Source: Kappaphycus alvarezii (Eukaryota > Rhodophyta > Florideophyceae > Gigartinales > Solieriaceae). Taken from it: a stretch of DNA of 64,000 nt. Positions 1 through 12,833 of the stretch are shown piece by piece. The DNA lies in the NCBI GenBank assembly GCA_002205965.3, contig NADL03000705.1, positions 1,116,001 to 1,180,000 on the forward strand, read 5' to 3'. Under the pieces are notes generated by a model. The model made no database searches. It saw nothing but the letters and a program-made list of their open reading frames with translations, and was not told the DNA's origin. The stretch's first letter is position 1, and the number at the start of each line of letters is the position of its first letter. Position numbers and translations under genes: made by a program.

Positions 1-470
1 AGAATATGGACCTTGTGTTTAACCTCTGTATTTTCGGGGGCCGGGAGAATGCGATTGAGTTCATCGAAGCGGCAGTTGAGACGTGCGCGACAGCGACGGG
101 TGTGGGTGTTGTGGTGGTGGCGGCGGCGTTGTTCGGGGAGTTGGGGGTTGGGAGGGTGCGTTTTGCGGGGAGGGAGGGGGTGCGGAGTGTTTCGGGGTCT
201 GAATGGTATTCGTCGTCGGGGTCATCTTCTTGGGGGGTTTGTTTGGTGGGTTGGGTTGGGGTGTGGAGGGGGGGGGGGGTGGGGCTGATGGGGTTTCAAG
301 GTTGACGGGGGGGCAGTCGGTGACGAGTTGGGAGAAGAGGGAGTGGGGGTCGTGTATGGTGGTGGGTGGGCGAGTCATTGGGGATGGCCAAGTGGATGTC
401 GGGGTGGGAGATGGACGGTCGTGGTGGAGCAGTTGGCTGGGGGGACGGTGAGTGCTGGAAGGGTGTTGCA
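1..470 (-). CDS. bHLH transcription factor, partial (runs off left edge)
   Basis: Read on the minus strand, bases 1 to about 140 encode a basic helix-loop-helix domain: a His/Arg-rich basic segment (HHHNTHTRRCRARLNCRFDE), helix 1 with RFDELNRILP, a short loop (APENTE) and the start of helix 2 (VKHKVHIL), where the window ends. Helix 2 and the C-terminus lie outside. bHLH proteins dimerise and bind E-box-like DNA in the nucleus. Upstream is a Pro/Thr/Ser-rich segment (DPHSLFSQLVTD followed by proline runs) in a different frame from the bHLH, so at least one frame change lies at about 130-200 in G/C-run-rich sequence; a consensus error is as likely as a real break. Possible starts are ATG at 470 or 378; neither is proven. 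The domain call is good, the exon structure and start are uncertain. Confidence 0.6.
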
Positions 471-1572
471 TACAAAAAGGCTGGGAAAGCCGAATGAAGT
501 AGGTTGAGTTGACCCAATGACAGCACGACACTTTGTCGACATAAGCCATCGACAATACAACAGCGCCTCTACTGGAATAAACATTACAGTCCTTGTCATC
601 CTTCTGTTCCATTACAGTATCCTCCACTGACCCTTGACCCTTGACATATGACCCTTGCCATATGACACATGGAACACGTTTCAGTACAATGTACAATACT
701 GTACTGTACCCATCTCCTGTATACGTGTACTCATCATTCGCCAACTTGCCTTGTTGGCGGCCGGCCTGCCTTGCCCACACGACCAACCGGTTCCCCCTCC
801 CCTCCCATCCGCGACCGACGCCCCGTCCAAAACATTCCCTTGTATTCCCGACAACTCACCTCTGCGCACAACGTTGCCCCCACCATTGCCGTTTCCGTAA
901 ACAAATAAACAAACAAACCACCTTCCCCTCCCCCTCCTGCTTGCACTGTATCCACCTGTTGCACTCATACAACCACTCCACCACGGCTGTTGATCGAGAT
1001 TCATTTGGAAATGGGCAACTCCAATTCCACACAAGCGCTCTCCCTCCAGTGTATGGCCGCCTCATACACACCACGATCATACGGTACGGACAGGCAGTTG
1101 CGGGTAGTGTATGTTTGTCAGTGTGGCCGGGGTGCAGGTGGATTACGAGGATGAGGCATTGGTTGCAAAAGGCATCCATCCATCTTCATCTTGGCTTGTC
1201 TACCTGGGGAGGGTTTGAGAGTCGTCGTCGTCGTCATGATCATAATGAAGGATTGCATGATCCAGCCTGGTACAGGACTGTAGCATACAGTCGGGGGTAA
1301 AGTGTATGCTGTTGTGTGCCTAGCACCGATACACGTCGACATAATTTTAGATGGATATTCAAAGGCCGCCCAAACGTAGAAATTTACTCGGTTGCAACAC
1401 AAAAAAGCACAGTTTGCCTCCACCTCACACTCCATTCTGTCCTGTTCTGTCGTTCCACCCTCATAAATTAGGCCCCCCCCCCCCCCCTCCAACAATCCCT
1501 CTCTCTCCGCGACAAATCCATCCATCACCAATACCCAACCCCACCTCCAACCCCACCCTCCTCTTCCCAACA
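471..1572. other. Intergenic region between divergent genes
   Basis: About 1.1 kb between the bHLH gene (-) and the membrane-protein gene (+). It holds TACTGTAC-type motifs at about 681-710, CT/CA-rich low-complexity sequence and a C run at about 1,471-1,487 just upstream of the membrane-protein start. Open frames here are proline/threonine-rich and unconvincing. It probably holds both promoters. Confidence 0.5.
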
Positions 1573-2493
1573 ATGGCCCTCCTCACAAGCGAGCTCAAAA
1601 CACAACTCGCCCTCGTCGCCGCCGTCTCCGCCTCTCACATGTCCATGCCCAACCATTGGCTCCCCTACTCGCTTGTAGCCCGTGCCCAAAACTGGTCCCT
1701 CCCCAAAACCCTCTTCCTAACCTTCCTCGGTGCCCTAGGTCACGTCTCCATCACTCTCCTCGTCATGCTTCTCATATCCGAAATCAGCGCCTCCATCCTC
1801 AACGAACATCTCTACCGTTTCCTCTCCTCCTCCTTTCTACTCGCCGCCGGTCTCTACTATCTCCACTCCTACGTTGTCAACGTCGTCGTGATTCCTGCTG
1901 CCATCCCGACAAACCCACCCATCCCACCCCCGTATCATCCGCAGATGCACCCGCTGTCCATCACACCGCTGCCATGTCGCTTGTCTTGTTGACCTCTTTG
2001 TCCCCTTGTGTAGGCTCCATGCCCGTCTTGTTGGCTGTCTTGTCCCCGCCGCTTGAGCTTGTCACCGTCTTGATGGCCGCCTTGACCTTGTTGCTGTCGG
2101 CCGCGGGTGTCATGATGGGTCTGGTCGCTGTGTCGTATCTTGGTGCCGCCTCGTTGGATTTGACGAGGCTGCGCAGGCATGAGCGCTTGGTCATGGCGCT
2201 AGTTTGGTGCTCTTGGCCGTGTGTACGTTTTTGTCTTTTCCAATCATCACCATCATCACCATGGCCATGCCCATGGCCATGATCATCATGGCGGTGATTT
2301 ACATGGTGCCGCTGTGCATGATAGTGTGCATGGGTTGTCGACGCAGAGTCATCATCATCATCATGACAATGGGAACGAGGCAAATGCGTATCATGGTGAT
2401 GTGGCAGAGGAGGACGGGCTTGTGAAGGGGTTGTTGCGAAGGTTGAAAACGGAGGCGGTTGGGGAGGCGGCTTTGCACAATGGAAACCAGTAG
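1573..2493 (+). CDS. Membrane protein resembling metal transporters, histidine-rich C-terminus
   Basis: Starts at ATG 1,573 (MALLTSELKT). The first part has three hydrophobic helices with a conserved-looking pattern NHWLPYSLVARAQNWSLP and LTFLGALGHVSITLL. The second half has SLSPCVGSMPVLLAVLS and two more long helices, then a cytosolic-type tail with HHHHHHGHAHGHDHHGG and a later HHHHH run, ending KTEAVGEAALHNGNQ before TAG. The helix pattern (His/Asn-His near helix 1, GHV, SPC) resembles bacterial membrane proteins annotated as nickel/cobalt-type (NicO/UreH-like) transporters, and His tails fit metal binding; substrate and direction are inferred. The reading frame changes near 1,905-1,930 (C-rich), near 2,200 and near 2,235 while protein character is kept, so indel errors are suspected. 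Expected total about 300 residues. Confidence 0.6.
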
Positions 2494-4730
2494 ATTTGAC
2501 AGGTGGCAGAGATGGGTACAAGGGTGTGCTGGGCAGGAGCTACACATGTGGGACACGGTAGGTTGTGGGCAGAGGTCGTTATGGGGTGGAGGGGTACAGG
2601 ATAGGTGTGATGTGGGCTTTTTGGGCAGTATGATCTAAGAAGGTGGGTGCAGGGAGGGAGGGTATGGGGCTCTGTGCCTGGCGGGTGCGATTTGATGATG
2701 GGATTGGCTGTCATGGCATTTTTGTGAGGTTTTGTCAGCGACATATGCATGGGGATGTCAAGTGTTGCACGAATAGCGGTGATGGCCCTTGACATGCTGA
2801 CTGTAGCAGTAGGTAGATACAATACAGATGAGTGATGGTGCGGTGGCAAGAGGGTTTTGGGCAGAGTCATGACAAAAAGGTGGCAAGGCGTGGACGTTCA
2901 CGTTATGCATCGGGCGGTGTCAGCGAGGCCAAAAGGGCAGTGTGGAGCGGGAGAATGACGCAGGGGGGTTGGAGACACGACTGAAAGCGGGGAATGCACA
3001 ATACGAGACATCAAGGCCGTGTTGGTATCCAGTGCAGGGAGTGCTGAGTCAGTTGTGTGATGTCAAGTTGAAAAGTGAATTTGAAGGGGTATGGCAAATT
3101 CAGAGGTCAAGCATGCAGGTATGAGACGATAAACGTGGCAAAGCTACACGCCATTTGCATATCAAGCACCTCTTTTCGTGACATGGGTTGTGGAAGACGA
3201 CGGCTTGCCGGCGGTCGGTTGTACGTTTGCGCGGATTAGGGGAATTCATGGTGGTTGTCAAAATGGATCCACGGGTCAGGGTCAGTGTGGAGGGAGACGG
3301 GGAAACGTTGGGCCGGTGGCATCATGAGATTGAGATGGGTTGAGGGTGGGCCGCGGGGAGGGAGGTGAGGAAAGTGGTGGGCGGGCGACAGTGGAGTTTG
3401 GTTGTTTGAAACGGATTATGGAGAAGGGCCGGCGGTGGTGGGTCGAAACTAGAATAGGTGGGGGCGTAATGTTGTACCGGTTTTGAGCAAGGGAGGAACG
3501 GTAGACCCTGCTGCTTGTCTGCTAACTCTTTGTTGTGCGCGCACTTTTTACTGTAAAGATGAAGCGATGGAAGCTAGCCGGGCGCGGCCTCCGGTTTTGC
3601 ACTGCGCTGCAGTAGCTTTGATCGCCGCTCTTGACCGACGATTCTTTCAATATTCAATATTTTGACTGCCTTTTGTTGGGGAATGTGTGACTCTACTTTT
3701 CGTGCCAACGCTTGCATGGGCCTGCACTCGACGGCATTTGATAGTGTTGCCTCGCATACAACTAGAGAGTGGTAACAAAAATTAATCTCAACTTGCTCAG
3801 CCCAACCCGCAACCACATCTCCATTCCGCCACAAATTCTCCCCTTCCCAGTTGTCCCCGTCTCTCTGCTTGACACATGTGCGCCTCTGTCCACAGCTCCA
3901 GTTTTGTCTCGAGTCTCACGTTTGGGTAGCATCGGGGAAAGAATCAAAACCTTGAATTTACTGCTTCCCGCACAATTTTTTTATCTTTTTTATTTTGCCG
4001 CAAGTCGCCTCGCCTCTCCCTTCAAGCTCTCAACTCGTTCACCAGAGGCCCACAACACTTGCCGTTGATTTGCCCTATCTACGGCATCACCCTCACCCTC
4101 GCCTATCAATGCACCACCACCAAGCAACATTTTCCCTCCCCTGATTATACAGTATCGCATCTATCCTCAGCGCCCAACCTTTGACGAAATCACGTGTGCA
4201 CAAACGTTTCTACTCTCTCTCTAGTAGCTAGCCGAGTGTATTGTAAAATCTACATTGGAACGTCCATTCTTTGATCCTCGTCCACACTCATGTCCCCACT
4301 TTTCCTCTCGCCCTCTTTTACGACCCCTTCAAAAACCTTACCCCACACAAATCCCGTGCCTGTCCATTTCCTCGTTTCTTTCAAGAGATCCACTACCAAT
4401 CGCCCGCGTCTTGTGCAAACCCCTGCACACACCTTTGCGACCACCGCATCTTTAAAACCTCAAACTTGCGCTCGCCTCGTCTATCCCTACCGAAAAACAC
4501 ATACATCGCTCGTAAACAGGCCTAGAACTGCTACTGCCTTTATCACAACTGTCACCACTTTCGAACAATGGACGTTGCCTTTTTCTACCATACAAAACGG
4601 TCTATTCAAAACAAAGCTTTCACCCCGGAATCTTGCTCTCACGATGTACGTGCCTGTGATGTTAACATGAATAAGCGCGCAAGGAACCGAACAGACCTCA
4701 ACCAAACTTATCCGTGATGACCTCCTCCGA
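2494..4730. other. Intergenic region, no gene seen
   Basis: About 2.2 kb between the 3' ends of the membrane-protein gene (+) and the MYB gene (-), which converge. Short open frames here are low-complexity and show no family resemblance. G-rich stretches near 3,230-3,480 and C/CT-rich stretches at 3,780-4,450 are the only visible structure. Confidence 0.45.
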
Positions 4731-5931
4731 TTAGTTGTTAAACCAGTTGTTGATGAAATCCTGCGGGTATGGATCCTCATTAAACTGCACCAGTGGCTTG
4801 TCACCACCGCTCCCTAGAATATCATCACTACCACCAATAGCTTCATCAACCAACAGGTCAACCTGCGATGCCAGCTCGGCCACATCCGCCCCATCCTCCT
4901 CACACCGTCAAGCACGCTATGATCCTCCACCCCCAATCCCGTAGTTTCCACCTTTGCCAACCCCCCTGCTCAATTTCACCCAAATCCTGCGTAAAGATGT
5001 CCATCATCGGTTCCCCAGCAACCACCGAAGCCGGCGCACTGGAATGGCATTCACTATGCGCTGTGTCGACGGCTCGGTGACATTATCGCCCGTGGGCACA
5101 CTAGTCTCCACGCGACACGAGGCGGCGCCTCCGGCGTAATGCGCGGTCGTGCGGCACCAAACGCACGCACGCAATCCTGATACGTGGCCTCTGTGGTAGG
5201 CTGCGGCACATGGACTTGACGCGTTCCTGTTTGGTAGCAACTCGGGGTCATGGTGGGTTGATCTTGAGCAAGCGGCATTGGACACCGACTTGTGGATAGG
5301 AAATGATGGGCAGGGCTTGCATTCTGGCTGCGAGCTTCTTGCGACGACGATAGCGGCGGCATAGGCCTTGACTTGCTTTTCGGTGCGACTTCCCACGGCC
5401 TTGATGATTTCGTCCCAGGCAAACGGCCCGTACTTTAACATGGCGGCTTCGAAGCGGGCCTTTTCGATGAAGGACCAATGGCTGCCGCGGGCGGCCATCT
5501 CTTGATGAGGGGGGGTGTACTTTTCCGAGTCGGAGGTTGAGGCGGGGGTCGGGACGGCGGACGAGCGGGACTGGAGAAGGATTGCATGATGCCTTTTGGG
5601 GAGGCGAAGGGGTGGCGGTGTGTTTCAAGTAGTTGGGCGAGTGAAGATCGGAGATGGGGGAGGAGTTGACAGTGACGGGATCTGCGACGGCGGGAGAAGA
5701 AAAGGTTTGCAGAGTGTTGTTAGATGGCAAGGGGACTGAAGTTGCAGAATTTGTGGCGGTGTTGAGCGGAGGTTTTGCTTTGCGAGAAGGCGACCCAGTT
5801 CGAATTTCTCTGCGCGAATGAGACCTTCTAGATGGGTAATTAACTTTGCGTTTTCGATAGTCTTCTTTTGAGGGTGTGGGCGGTGTAAAGGCGAGTGCGG
5901 ATAGGGGAAGCAATGAAGTGTTACTATTCAT
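4731..5931 (-). CDS. Single-repeat MYB/SANT-domain protein
   Basis: Starts at ATG 5,931 (MNSNTSLLPLSALAF). An Arg/Lys-rich segment follows (KEDYRKRKVNYPSRRSHSRR, a likely nuclear signal), then a Ser/Thr/Pro-rich linker. At about 5,360-5,490 lies a MYB/SANT repeat: GSHWSFIEKARFEAAMLKYG, AWDEIIKAVGSRTEKQVKAYA, then YRRRKKLA. The spacing of Trp residues and the RT-x2-QVKAYA third helix are typical of one-repeat MYB-like DNA-binding proteins. The C-terminus is acidic (DVAELASQVDLLVDEAIGGS, ending QDFINNWFNN, TAA at 4,731-4,733), as in activation regions. The protein reads through about five frame changes, two at homopolymers (C7 near 5,507 and G6 near 4,961 on the coding strand). Expected length about 400 residues. 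Target genes unknown. Confidence 0.65.
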
Positions 5932-8666
5932 GATGTTGCAGGTTTGGATTGGGGGAGAAACGGAATGGGAAAAGCAAGAGCTTGCAGTGATTTCTGATGC
6001 GCTTAGTATGAACGGATTGAAATGGGGGATTTGGGTTGCGTTGTGAATATTGATTTGGACAAGTGGGGGAGCGGGGGATTGAAGCGTGGGGGATGAGTGT
6101 GAGGAAGGAGTGTAACGATTGTCGTGTGGTGATGACGATAGCATCGGGATGGGGTAGGGCAAGTGGCGAGGGACGGGAGTGGGAGGGGAGGGTATAAGTA
6201 GGGTCAGAAGCCAACGGTTGGTGAGTGCTGGCAGTAAAGGGTGCGGGTGCTGCTGCACCTGCTGCTGCCGGGAAGGGCGTACAGTCTGTACACCATTTAC
6301 TGTACTGTACTGTACTGTACTGTACGGGAAGGGGTGGGACGTATCCTGTTTATCCATTATCATACGTACGGTAGGGCTGGCTAGAGGAAGTGTGTCAGTA
6401 CAGTTCTACTCTACTACTGTCCTGTCCTGTACAGTACAGTACTGCTACCTCGTACACTCGTACTCTATTGTACCGTACACTACTGAACTGTACACTGTAC
6501 TGTACGGTACAACATACTCAACTCCCAACTCGTCGGTGAGTGAATGACACACACACAGATCAGCTCCGTATGAAAAAATAATTCCAACTTTTTTGTGTCT
6601 ACTCGGATACAGGATCAAAAATATGTAAGAGCGTCAACAACCGACGGCAGCCGCCGGATTTCCGACTACGTATAAAATATTATTATTACTTTAATCATTA
6701 AATTAAAAAAAAACCTTATCAATACAGCACCGTACACTACTGTAAAAAGTACCGCTGCGTCCACCGGCAACAAGTGTACAGTACAACTCCTGTACCCACG
6801 CTACAAAAATTCATTATAATTATCATAAATTGGGCCATCTCCCCCCCCCCGCCCCAACCCCCGTAAAAATATCATCCATTTAATCTACTCTAGTGAGCCC
6901 TGTCGTCCCCGCACACTGCGCGAAAAAAAAAAAAGCGTCCAATCACTACATTGCTACATGGTACTCTTGCTTGCACCGCGCCCACAATTGGTACAGCTAC
7001 AATACAGTCACACTACACTTTACTACAGTACAGTACCATGCCGCATAGGATTAAATCCAAAGAGTCACTACAGCGATTCTCATTGAATACCGCTCATCCT
7101 CTCCCCCGCCCCCTCCCCCTCCCTCTCCGTTCCCAGCATCCCTCCCCTGCATAGACCATACTACTGTATCTATACTACCCCAAAGTCCCTATGCTAGATA
7201 TTCTTCAAATCCTGTCCATTGGCAATACCAACACTCCATATTGTCCACCACTGCGACACCGACTTTATCAATGCACCTCATGGCATCCAACATGTTCCCT
7301 GTTGGTCCTGGCATTGTACTGTACTCTACTTTGCTCCTGCTCCCCGAGCATTAGCGCAACACTTTTGTCCAAATATGCTTCAATGCACAGTCCTCATGAG
7401 CAGTTCCCCCCCTATGTACAATCCCGTCCTGCATTCAGCCAGCAAAAGGTACCATACTCTTTGCCAAAAAGCCCCGACCTCGGATTCACCCTAGGGCATG
7501 CTTCTTTCCTTGTAGGAACAAATTGATGTATTGGACTGCACCCCAGTCGGAGTCGCCTCCCCTTGCAACACTACTGCACAGTACAGTATACGTTGCCATG
7601 CAGTGGAGGTTGACGTAGGGAGAGTGACAAAGAATGCTACTGTATATCAGAAACGAGCTATCACACGCACAACCTTAATCAACCACTTAGATTTTAAAAA
7701 TCAAAAATATCTCAAAGCGTTGAGATTGTTCGCCCAGATAGATGGCAGATCATCTTGAGAAATTTTGCTCAAGGGGTGCCAAAACCACCTCGAAACAATA
7801 TCTCAACTTGCACCCACCAACTTGGACAAATATCATTGGCCGTTTTGTCACTTGCACCTCTCAAAATCTTGAGCCAATCTGCCGTAATCTGTGGTGCACA
7901 ATGAATTGCAAACCATACCAATGGCTTTACATTTGCCCTTTTTTAAAAACAAAATATTTTGAAAAGTTCCACAAAAGGACAACAAGGATTCCCAATTTAT
8001 TACACACCTGTCGCGCATTTTAAACGGTGGCGCCACTTGAAAGCAGGCGGCTGTCGTGCGTCGCCCAAATGCGCTTACCACCCAAAATACCATCAACACA
8101 CTTTCATAGCGCTCCACTGGGCCACCCCGGATATTTGACACGCGCACGTCGCATCCAGTGTCGCCTGCAATTTTCCTGCAAATCACACCGCTCAGTCTCT
8201 CGCACTCCCCATTTTCCGTTCCATCTTTTACCCTTTTCACCCCTCCGTACCGCTACCTGTCAACCTCGCTCTCGCCCCACATCACTGGCTCACAACACTC
8301 AACCCGTCATACAAACACTCGTCCATCTGGCAATCGCCCCGCACCTGCACACTTTTTTCCATCCAGTGTAACCAAACCAGGTTACACTCGTTTCCCGTTG
8401 ACAAACGTTCACCCCTCTGCTTCCAACCTTAAAAACCTACCCAACAAATATCTACAATTTTCAAATATCCACAAATTTCACATTTTCAATGTCAACTCCA
8501 ATACCCGTCGCTACACTACCCTACTGTACTGTACAGTAATGGTGACAATTCTATCCCTGCTGCTGCTGTATGCCTTTTGAATTACAGTCTGTAAGCCACA
8601 CACCCCTACTGTGGCCATCACGCCAGTCATGCCAGCTAGAATCGTCGCTCCCCGTTAAAACCTTCA
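5932..8666. other. Intergenic region with TACTGTAC cluster
   Basis: About 2.7 kb upstream of the MYB gene. No convincing gene. It contains the densest TACTGTAC cluster of the window (6,296-6,510), further copies near 7,020-7,035, 7,314-7,330, 7,575 and 8,523-8,537, a C run at 6,841-6,850 and A runs near 6,705 and 6,926. Candidate regulatory DNA for the MYB gene. Confidence 0.4.
6296..6510. repeat. Cluster of palindromic TACTGTAC(AGTA) motifs
   Basis: Begins with an uninterrupted (TACTG)n run at 6,300-6,325 and continues with many separate ACTGTAC / GTACAGT words to about 6,510. The motif is its own reverse complement (TACTGTACAGTA). It lies 370-580 bases upstream of the MYB start. Function unknown; see findings. 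Confidence 0.7.
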
Positions 8667-8900
8667 TTGCCCGACGCCGCCGCGCTTTTCGTCATTGCGT
8701 TTCTGTTTGTTCTACTTTGCAATCCTTTGACCTTTTCTCGAATATCTACTCATTCCTCTGGATCACAATCCTTCGCACCGCCCACGCCCCCACATGGTTG
8801 CATCGACAAGTATCTACCAACATTTCCAATCCACCTGTCGAATAAACGTCCCAGATTTTGTCCGCCCACTCGACCATCCACTGGCATGCGGTGTGTATAG
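8667..8900 (+). CDS. Candidate small secreted protein (weak)
   Basis: A 77-codon frame starting MPDAAALFVIAFLFVLLCNP has a textbook-like hydrophobic signal sequence followed by a Ser/Pro/Cys-containing segment with four Cys. No family is recognised. The frame might continue in a neighbouring frame toward 9,080 if there is an indel as in the nearby genes. It could equally be chance: the region is AT/GC balanced and gene-poor. No promoter element stands out. Confidence 0.2.
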   Translation: MPDAAALFVIAFLFVLLCNPLTFSRISTHSSGSQSFAPPTPPHGCIDKYLPTFPIHLSNKRPRFCPPTRPSTGMRCV

Positions 8901-11900
8901 CTCTCGTGCATTTGTGTTTGCCCATCTCGGCCTACAGTCCGGAGACCGCCCGCCCGCGCCTGCTGGGATGCAAATTGAAATGGAACGACAACCAGCGTCT
9001 CTCCGAATGGTTGGGATATTCAAACTTACTCGCCTGGTGCCGCAGATGATCTCGATTGACATGGCCGGCTTTTCGAGCTGATTATTGGACTAGATTCATC
9101 TGCTAGTATCTCAAATTTCCGTGTACCCCAATTTGCAATACCCGAAACCTATTCTCGGCCGAAACTCGTTGGCACGCTCTCGACCGGATTTAGTCAACAG
9201 TAGCATATGTTGGTCTACTTTGGACAGACTGTACAGATATTCCTCGAATATCCAGGAAATTCTAAAGTTTCTGCAAAACCCTCATTTCGAGTTGATGCAG
9301 TACATTATTCCACATCGTATGTACTGTACAGTACTACCTCTACCCTTTTTGATTCAGTCATCCCAGCATGTACAGTACACTACTGTACAGTACAGTATTA
9401 TAAAAATGGACACAAATTACAATGCTGTCGTAGTGGCGCGTGCCAGTATGTGATCAATGTGGTAGGATACAAAATTCGATAAAATTGCACATGTGTATAT
9501 TTGGTGCAATAACACATATGCACACATACGTGTATGTACCAGTGGCGCGCGTGCCCTTCATTTGACCCATCCATGTTTCGTCAAAACAGTTGGCTACCTT
9601 TTTTCTACTTTTCCTCCTGCAAAATTTGAACATCCTCAACTTGCCTGACACGTGCGCGCGCAATGTCCGTCGCGAGTCCAGCCAGCACAACCTCATTCAC
9701 CATTCACCCGTCTCTCAAACTCAAGTCAAGACCACAGCAGCTCAACGACCCTTTATCTCTTCCTCAGGTTTCTTGCCCTCTGCCCTAAACTAACGCGCCT
9801 TTTCTTTAAAGAATATATAAAACTACACGATTCATGCACACTTTCCCTGAATTCTAAATCTTCACAACACGCGGATCTTATGCTTTTCCCCTCCCAGTGG
9901 TCTCATGGAAATCCATTTCGCACTTACGAGGCAAAAGGCCACATGTTTCCTATGCATTGTATTTCTTATTGTCATTATTATAATTGTCGACATACCCTGT
10001 CCCAAGGTGCTGCACCGCTGTTCTCTCAATGCATTGCAAGGGCAATTGGTGAAGGAGAAGTTGACATGGTGGTCATTGTGGTCCGCCAAACACATGCTCT
10101 GCGTTTCGCAAAGCTCATTTGCAATTCGCGATGAATTCCTGGTGGATTCTGCTGGCTACAAGTCCTGGTCGACTTGAAACAATTTGTCGATTAGATTTTT
10201 TTCAAGGGCAAAGTGCCCTGAAAGCATTGAGGGCTTTGTCACTTTCAAAAGGCAGAAGATGAAGCGGTGACAGCTGTTTGTTTGGCTGAGCCGCCGACAT
10301 AGACGTGAGGAGGGAGAGAGTGTAAACAGCCAAATGCACAAAGAGAGGTGGAAGTTTATGGATGATGACAACTATAATTTTGTGCAAGTTGAGTTTGTAA
10401 CGACCAGGTAGGGACGTATAATGATTCGTTGCAGATTCACAAGATCGCTTTTTCGACATGAGGTCATTGGTATTCCTCAATTCCCGTCAACACGTCGTAA
10501 GGATACGTGTGAGCAGGGACGGTTCAGGAAGTGGCATGCCTTTTTGGTCAATAAAAATGGAGATATTGAAAGAGTAGGATGCATGGGCATAAGTACAGCA
10601 CGAAGGTTGGTTTGTTCCCCTCGTTGAGCCGGATGACAGCTTTTTATACAATATCTTGATGGCAAAAAATCAACGCCTACCGACCCTGCTTACAGTTGTA
10701 AGTCATGTTTCACTCAAATCTTCTTTCGACCCAATAGGCAATCCCCTCATACTGTAAAGGGCCTCCAGGCGGCACCACAGCAATCAAAGTGGGGACTTGT
10801 GTCTGAAACGCGCATTGCCAGAGAGAAAGGGGCCTGCATCGGCAATGGACAGAGGACTGTGTTACGTGGCAATTACAAGTGTTTTTTAGGATTGAAATTA
10901 ATTTCCAAGTGTCTTATGTTAATTGGTCAATGGCGAAACGGCAATACAGCCGGGCAAATCTGCACGGTACAATGCACAGTACCATTACAGTATCGGTAAA
11001 CTATTTGTTTGACAAAGCTTATGATACAATTCTTGTGATACAAATCCTCCGGAGAGCACCTGCTGCACAGTGCTGCTGTGCTGTACGGTGTTGTACTGTA
11101 CTTCTACAGTCTACAGTACTGTACAGTGTAGTACATAGAGTACAGTATCACAATTCTGGGGACTGTACGTACGTACAGAGCAGTCTAATATTTGAATGTA
11201 ATTTGAGCACACTACACTACCTCTTGTTACCGAACAAACAAATGAGCACTCGTGCAGGTTTAATATAAATATTTTAATTCGACTATTGCTCTACAACAAT
11301 GGCTACAGTATTATTAAAGTTAGCCATCTCGATCACGCTGACCATTGCAGATTTTGCCATGATTATTAATTTTATCAATGAATCTATCCACTTACCATAC
11401 ATGAAGCAACTATTAACAGCTCACTTTTGCCAAGAGAGGCAGGCAGAAGCCTTCCCCCCTTCCCCACTTCAAACTTGTTCAAAACCGATACAACATGTAA
11501 CCTTCGGGCTGCTCTCCAAAAAGTATCATATATACATATCTTAACTTTGTGGACTACCAGCATAATATCAGGGCAACGACTCACACTTCTTGTAAACCTG
11601 CATATGCGCGAGAGTACCGCTATTCCGCATCAATCGGTATAACAAGGTGAAACCTCCTTTCCCCGCACATCTCCCGCTGTCAATCGCCCTCACTGGCCTC
11701 GGCATCGTCTCAAACTTTCACCATAGCACGTGGCAAACAACGGCACTTATCATAAATAGCAACTCAACCACTCAACTCGAATTTTCGGCCACCCTACGCT
11801 CTTGGGTCTTTCATGCAAATGCATTTCAAGTCGTCCCTTTCCAACTCTTTTCCATTTATATTTTCCATGATTTGCAAACCGTCGACAAACAGCTTTGACC

Positions 11901-12833
11901 TAGTCCAAAGATATATACAGTAAATTAACTTGAACCAAAGAGCTTCGTCTCACGTCTATTCGTTCTTTACACACAAAATCTTTATCATTACGGGCAACCT
12001 GATTACTCGACTGCAGTCAACGATTACACGAGATAATAACACAAAAAGCTCTTGCTTCCAGTTGAAATGTCTATGCTAACATCTGCATCAGAATTTGGAC
12101 TCACAAAACTAGCTTCAGTTTAACCCATCAGACCCAATCTTCCCATGATATCAATGAATCAGTAAAGTGGATTCTTTCAAATCTCTCCTCGCTGGTTCCT
12201 GATGACAAATCTAGTGACAAAACGCCGCGTACCTAAATCAAGCCATCGAGCAAGTATTGCTGGCGACCAGGGGGCTCTACCATTACTATTTCCTTTGCTC
12301 GTCCCTCAATATGTCCAGGCAACAGCAGCTAAGAAACGTGCGCATTCTGCTATAGTGTAATGTTTCAAAGTGAACACTATGCCTGCTCACGGGATTTTTG
12401 CGGTGATATATACATAACTTGTATTCATTCTGCGAGGGCCTCTTATATCCACTATTTAACTATTGGCAGGTCAAAGTGCTTTTGAAGTTGGCATAAAGCT
12501 GGACCATCCAAACTACTCCTGCCAAGATTTCCATCACTGCGGCACCTTTAGACCGTGGAAATCGCTTACTCTGTCAGATTTTTGTAGGGGTCATCTTCGC
12601 ATACCGTGCTGCTTTATGTATGCATTTATTTGTGAATAATGCAAATCATTTTCGTTATTACATTGCAACATCCCTCGGCTCGGATAAACGTATGAACGTC
12701 GCTTGATTGTGGCCCAAAATATTTCCTCCATTTGACAAGGAGAAACGTTATTGTGCTCTTCATAAACGGAGTTCTGCGAGTTTTTTTTTTGTAATTGAAA
12801 ATAATCGCAAGTTTTTGACACAAGCTAATTCCC
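8901..12833. other. Gene-poor region with scattered TACTGTAC motifs
   Basis: About 3.9 kb in which no gene is supported. TACTGTAC-type motif clusters occur at about 9,318-9,395 and 10,970-11,185. A frame at 9,905-10,177 has one strongly hydrophobic stretch (CFLCIVFLIVIIIIVDI) but no other support. Confidence 0.4.

Noticed and set aside
61-786. 241-codon minus frame over the left edge taken as one protein
   Set aside because: Its 5' half is not protein-like and its 3' end is out of frame with the clear bHLH domain; only the proline-rich middle part may belong to the gene.
641-1300. 219-codon plus frame
   Set aside because: Pro/His/Thr-rich with no domain; explained by C-rich low-complexity intergenic sequence.
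2391-2870. 159-codon minus frame overlapping the membrane-protein 3' end
   Set aside because: Overlaps the His-rich tail in antisense; Pro/His/Thr composition mirrors the opposite strand.
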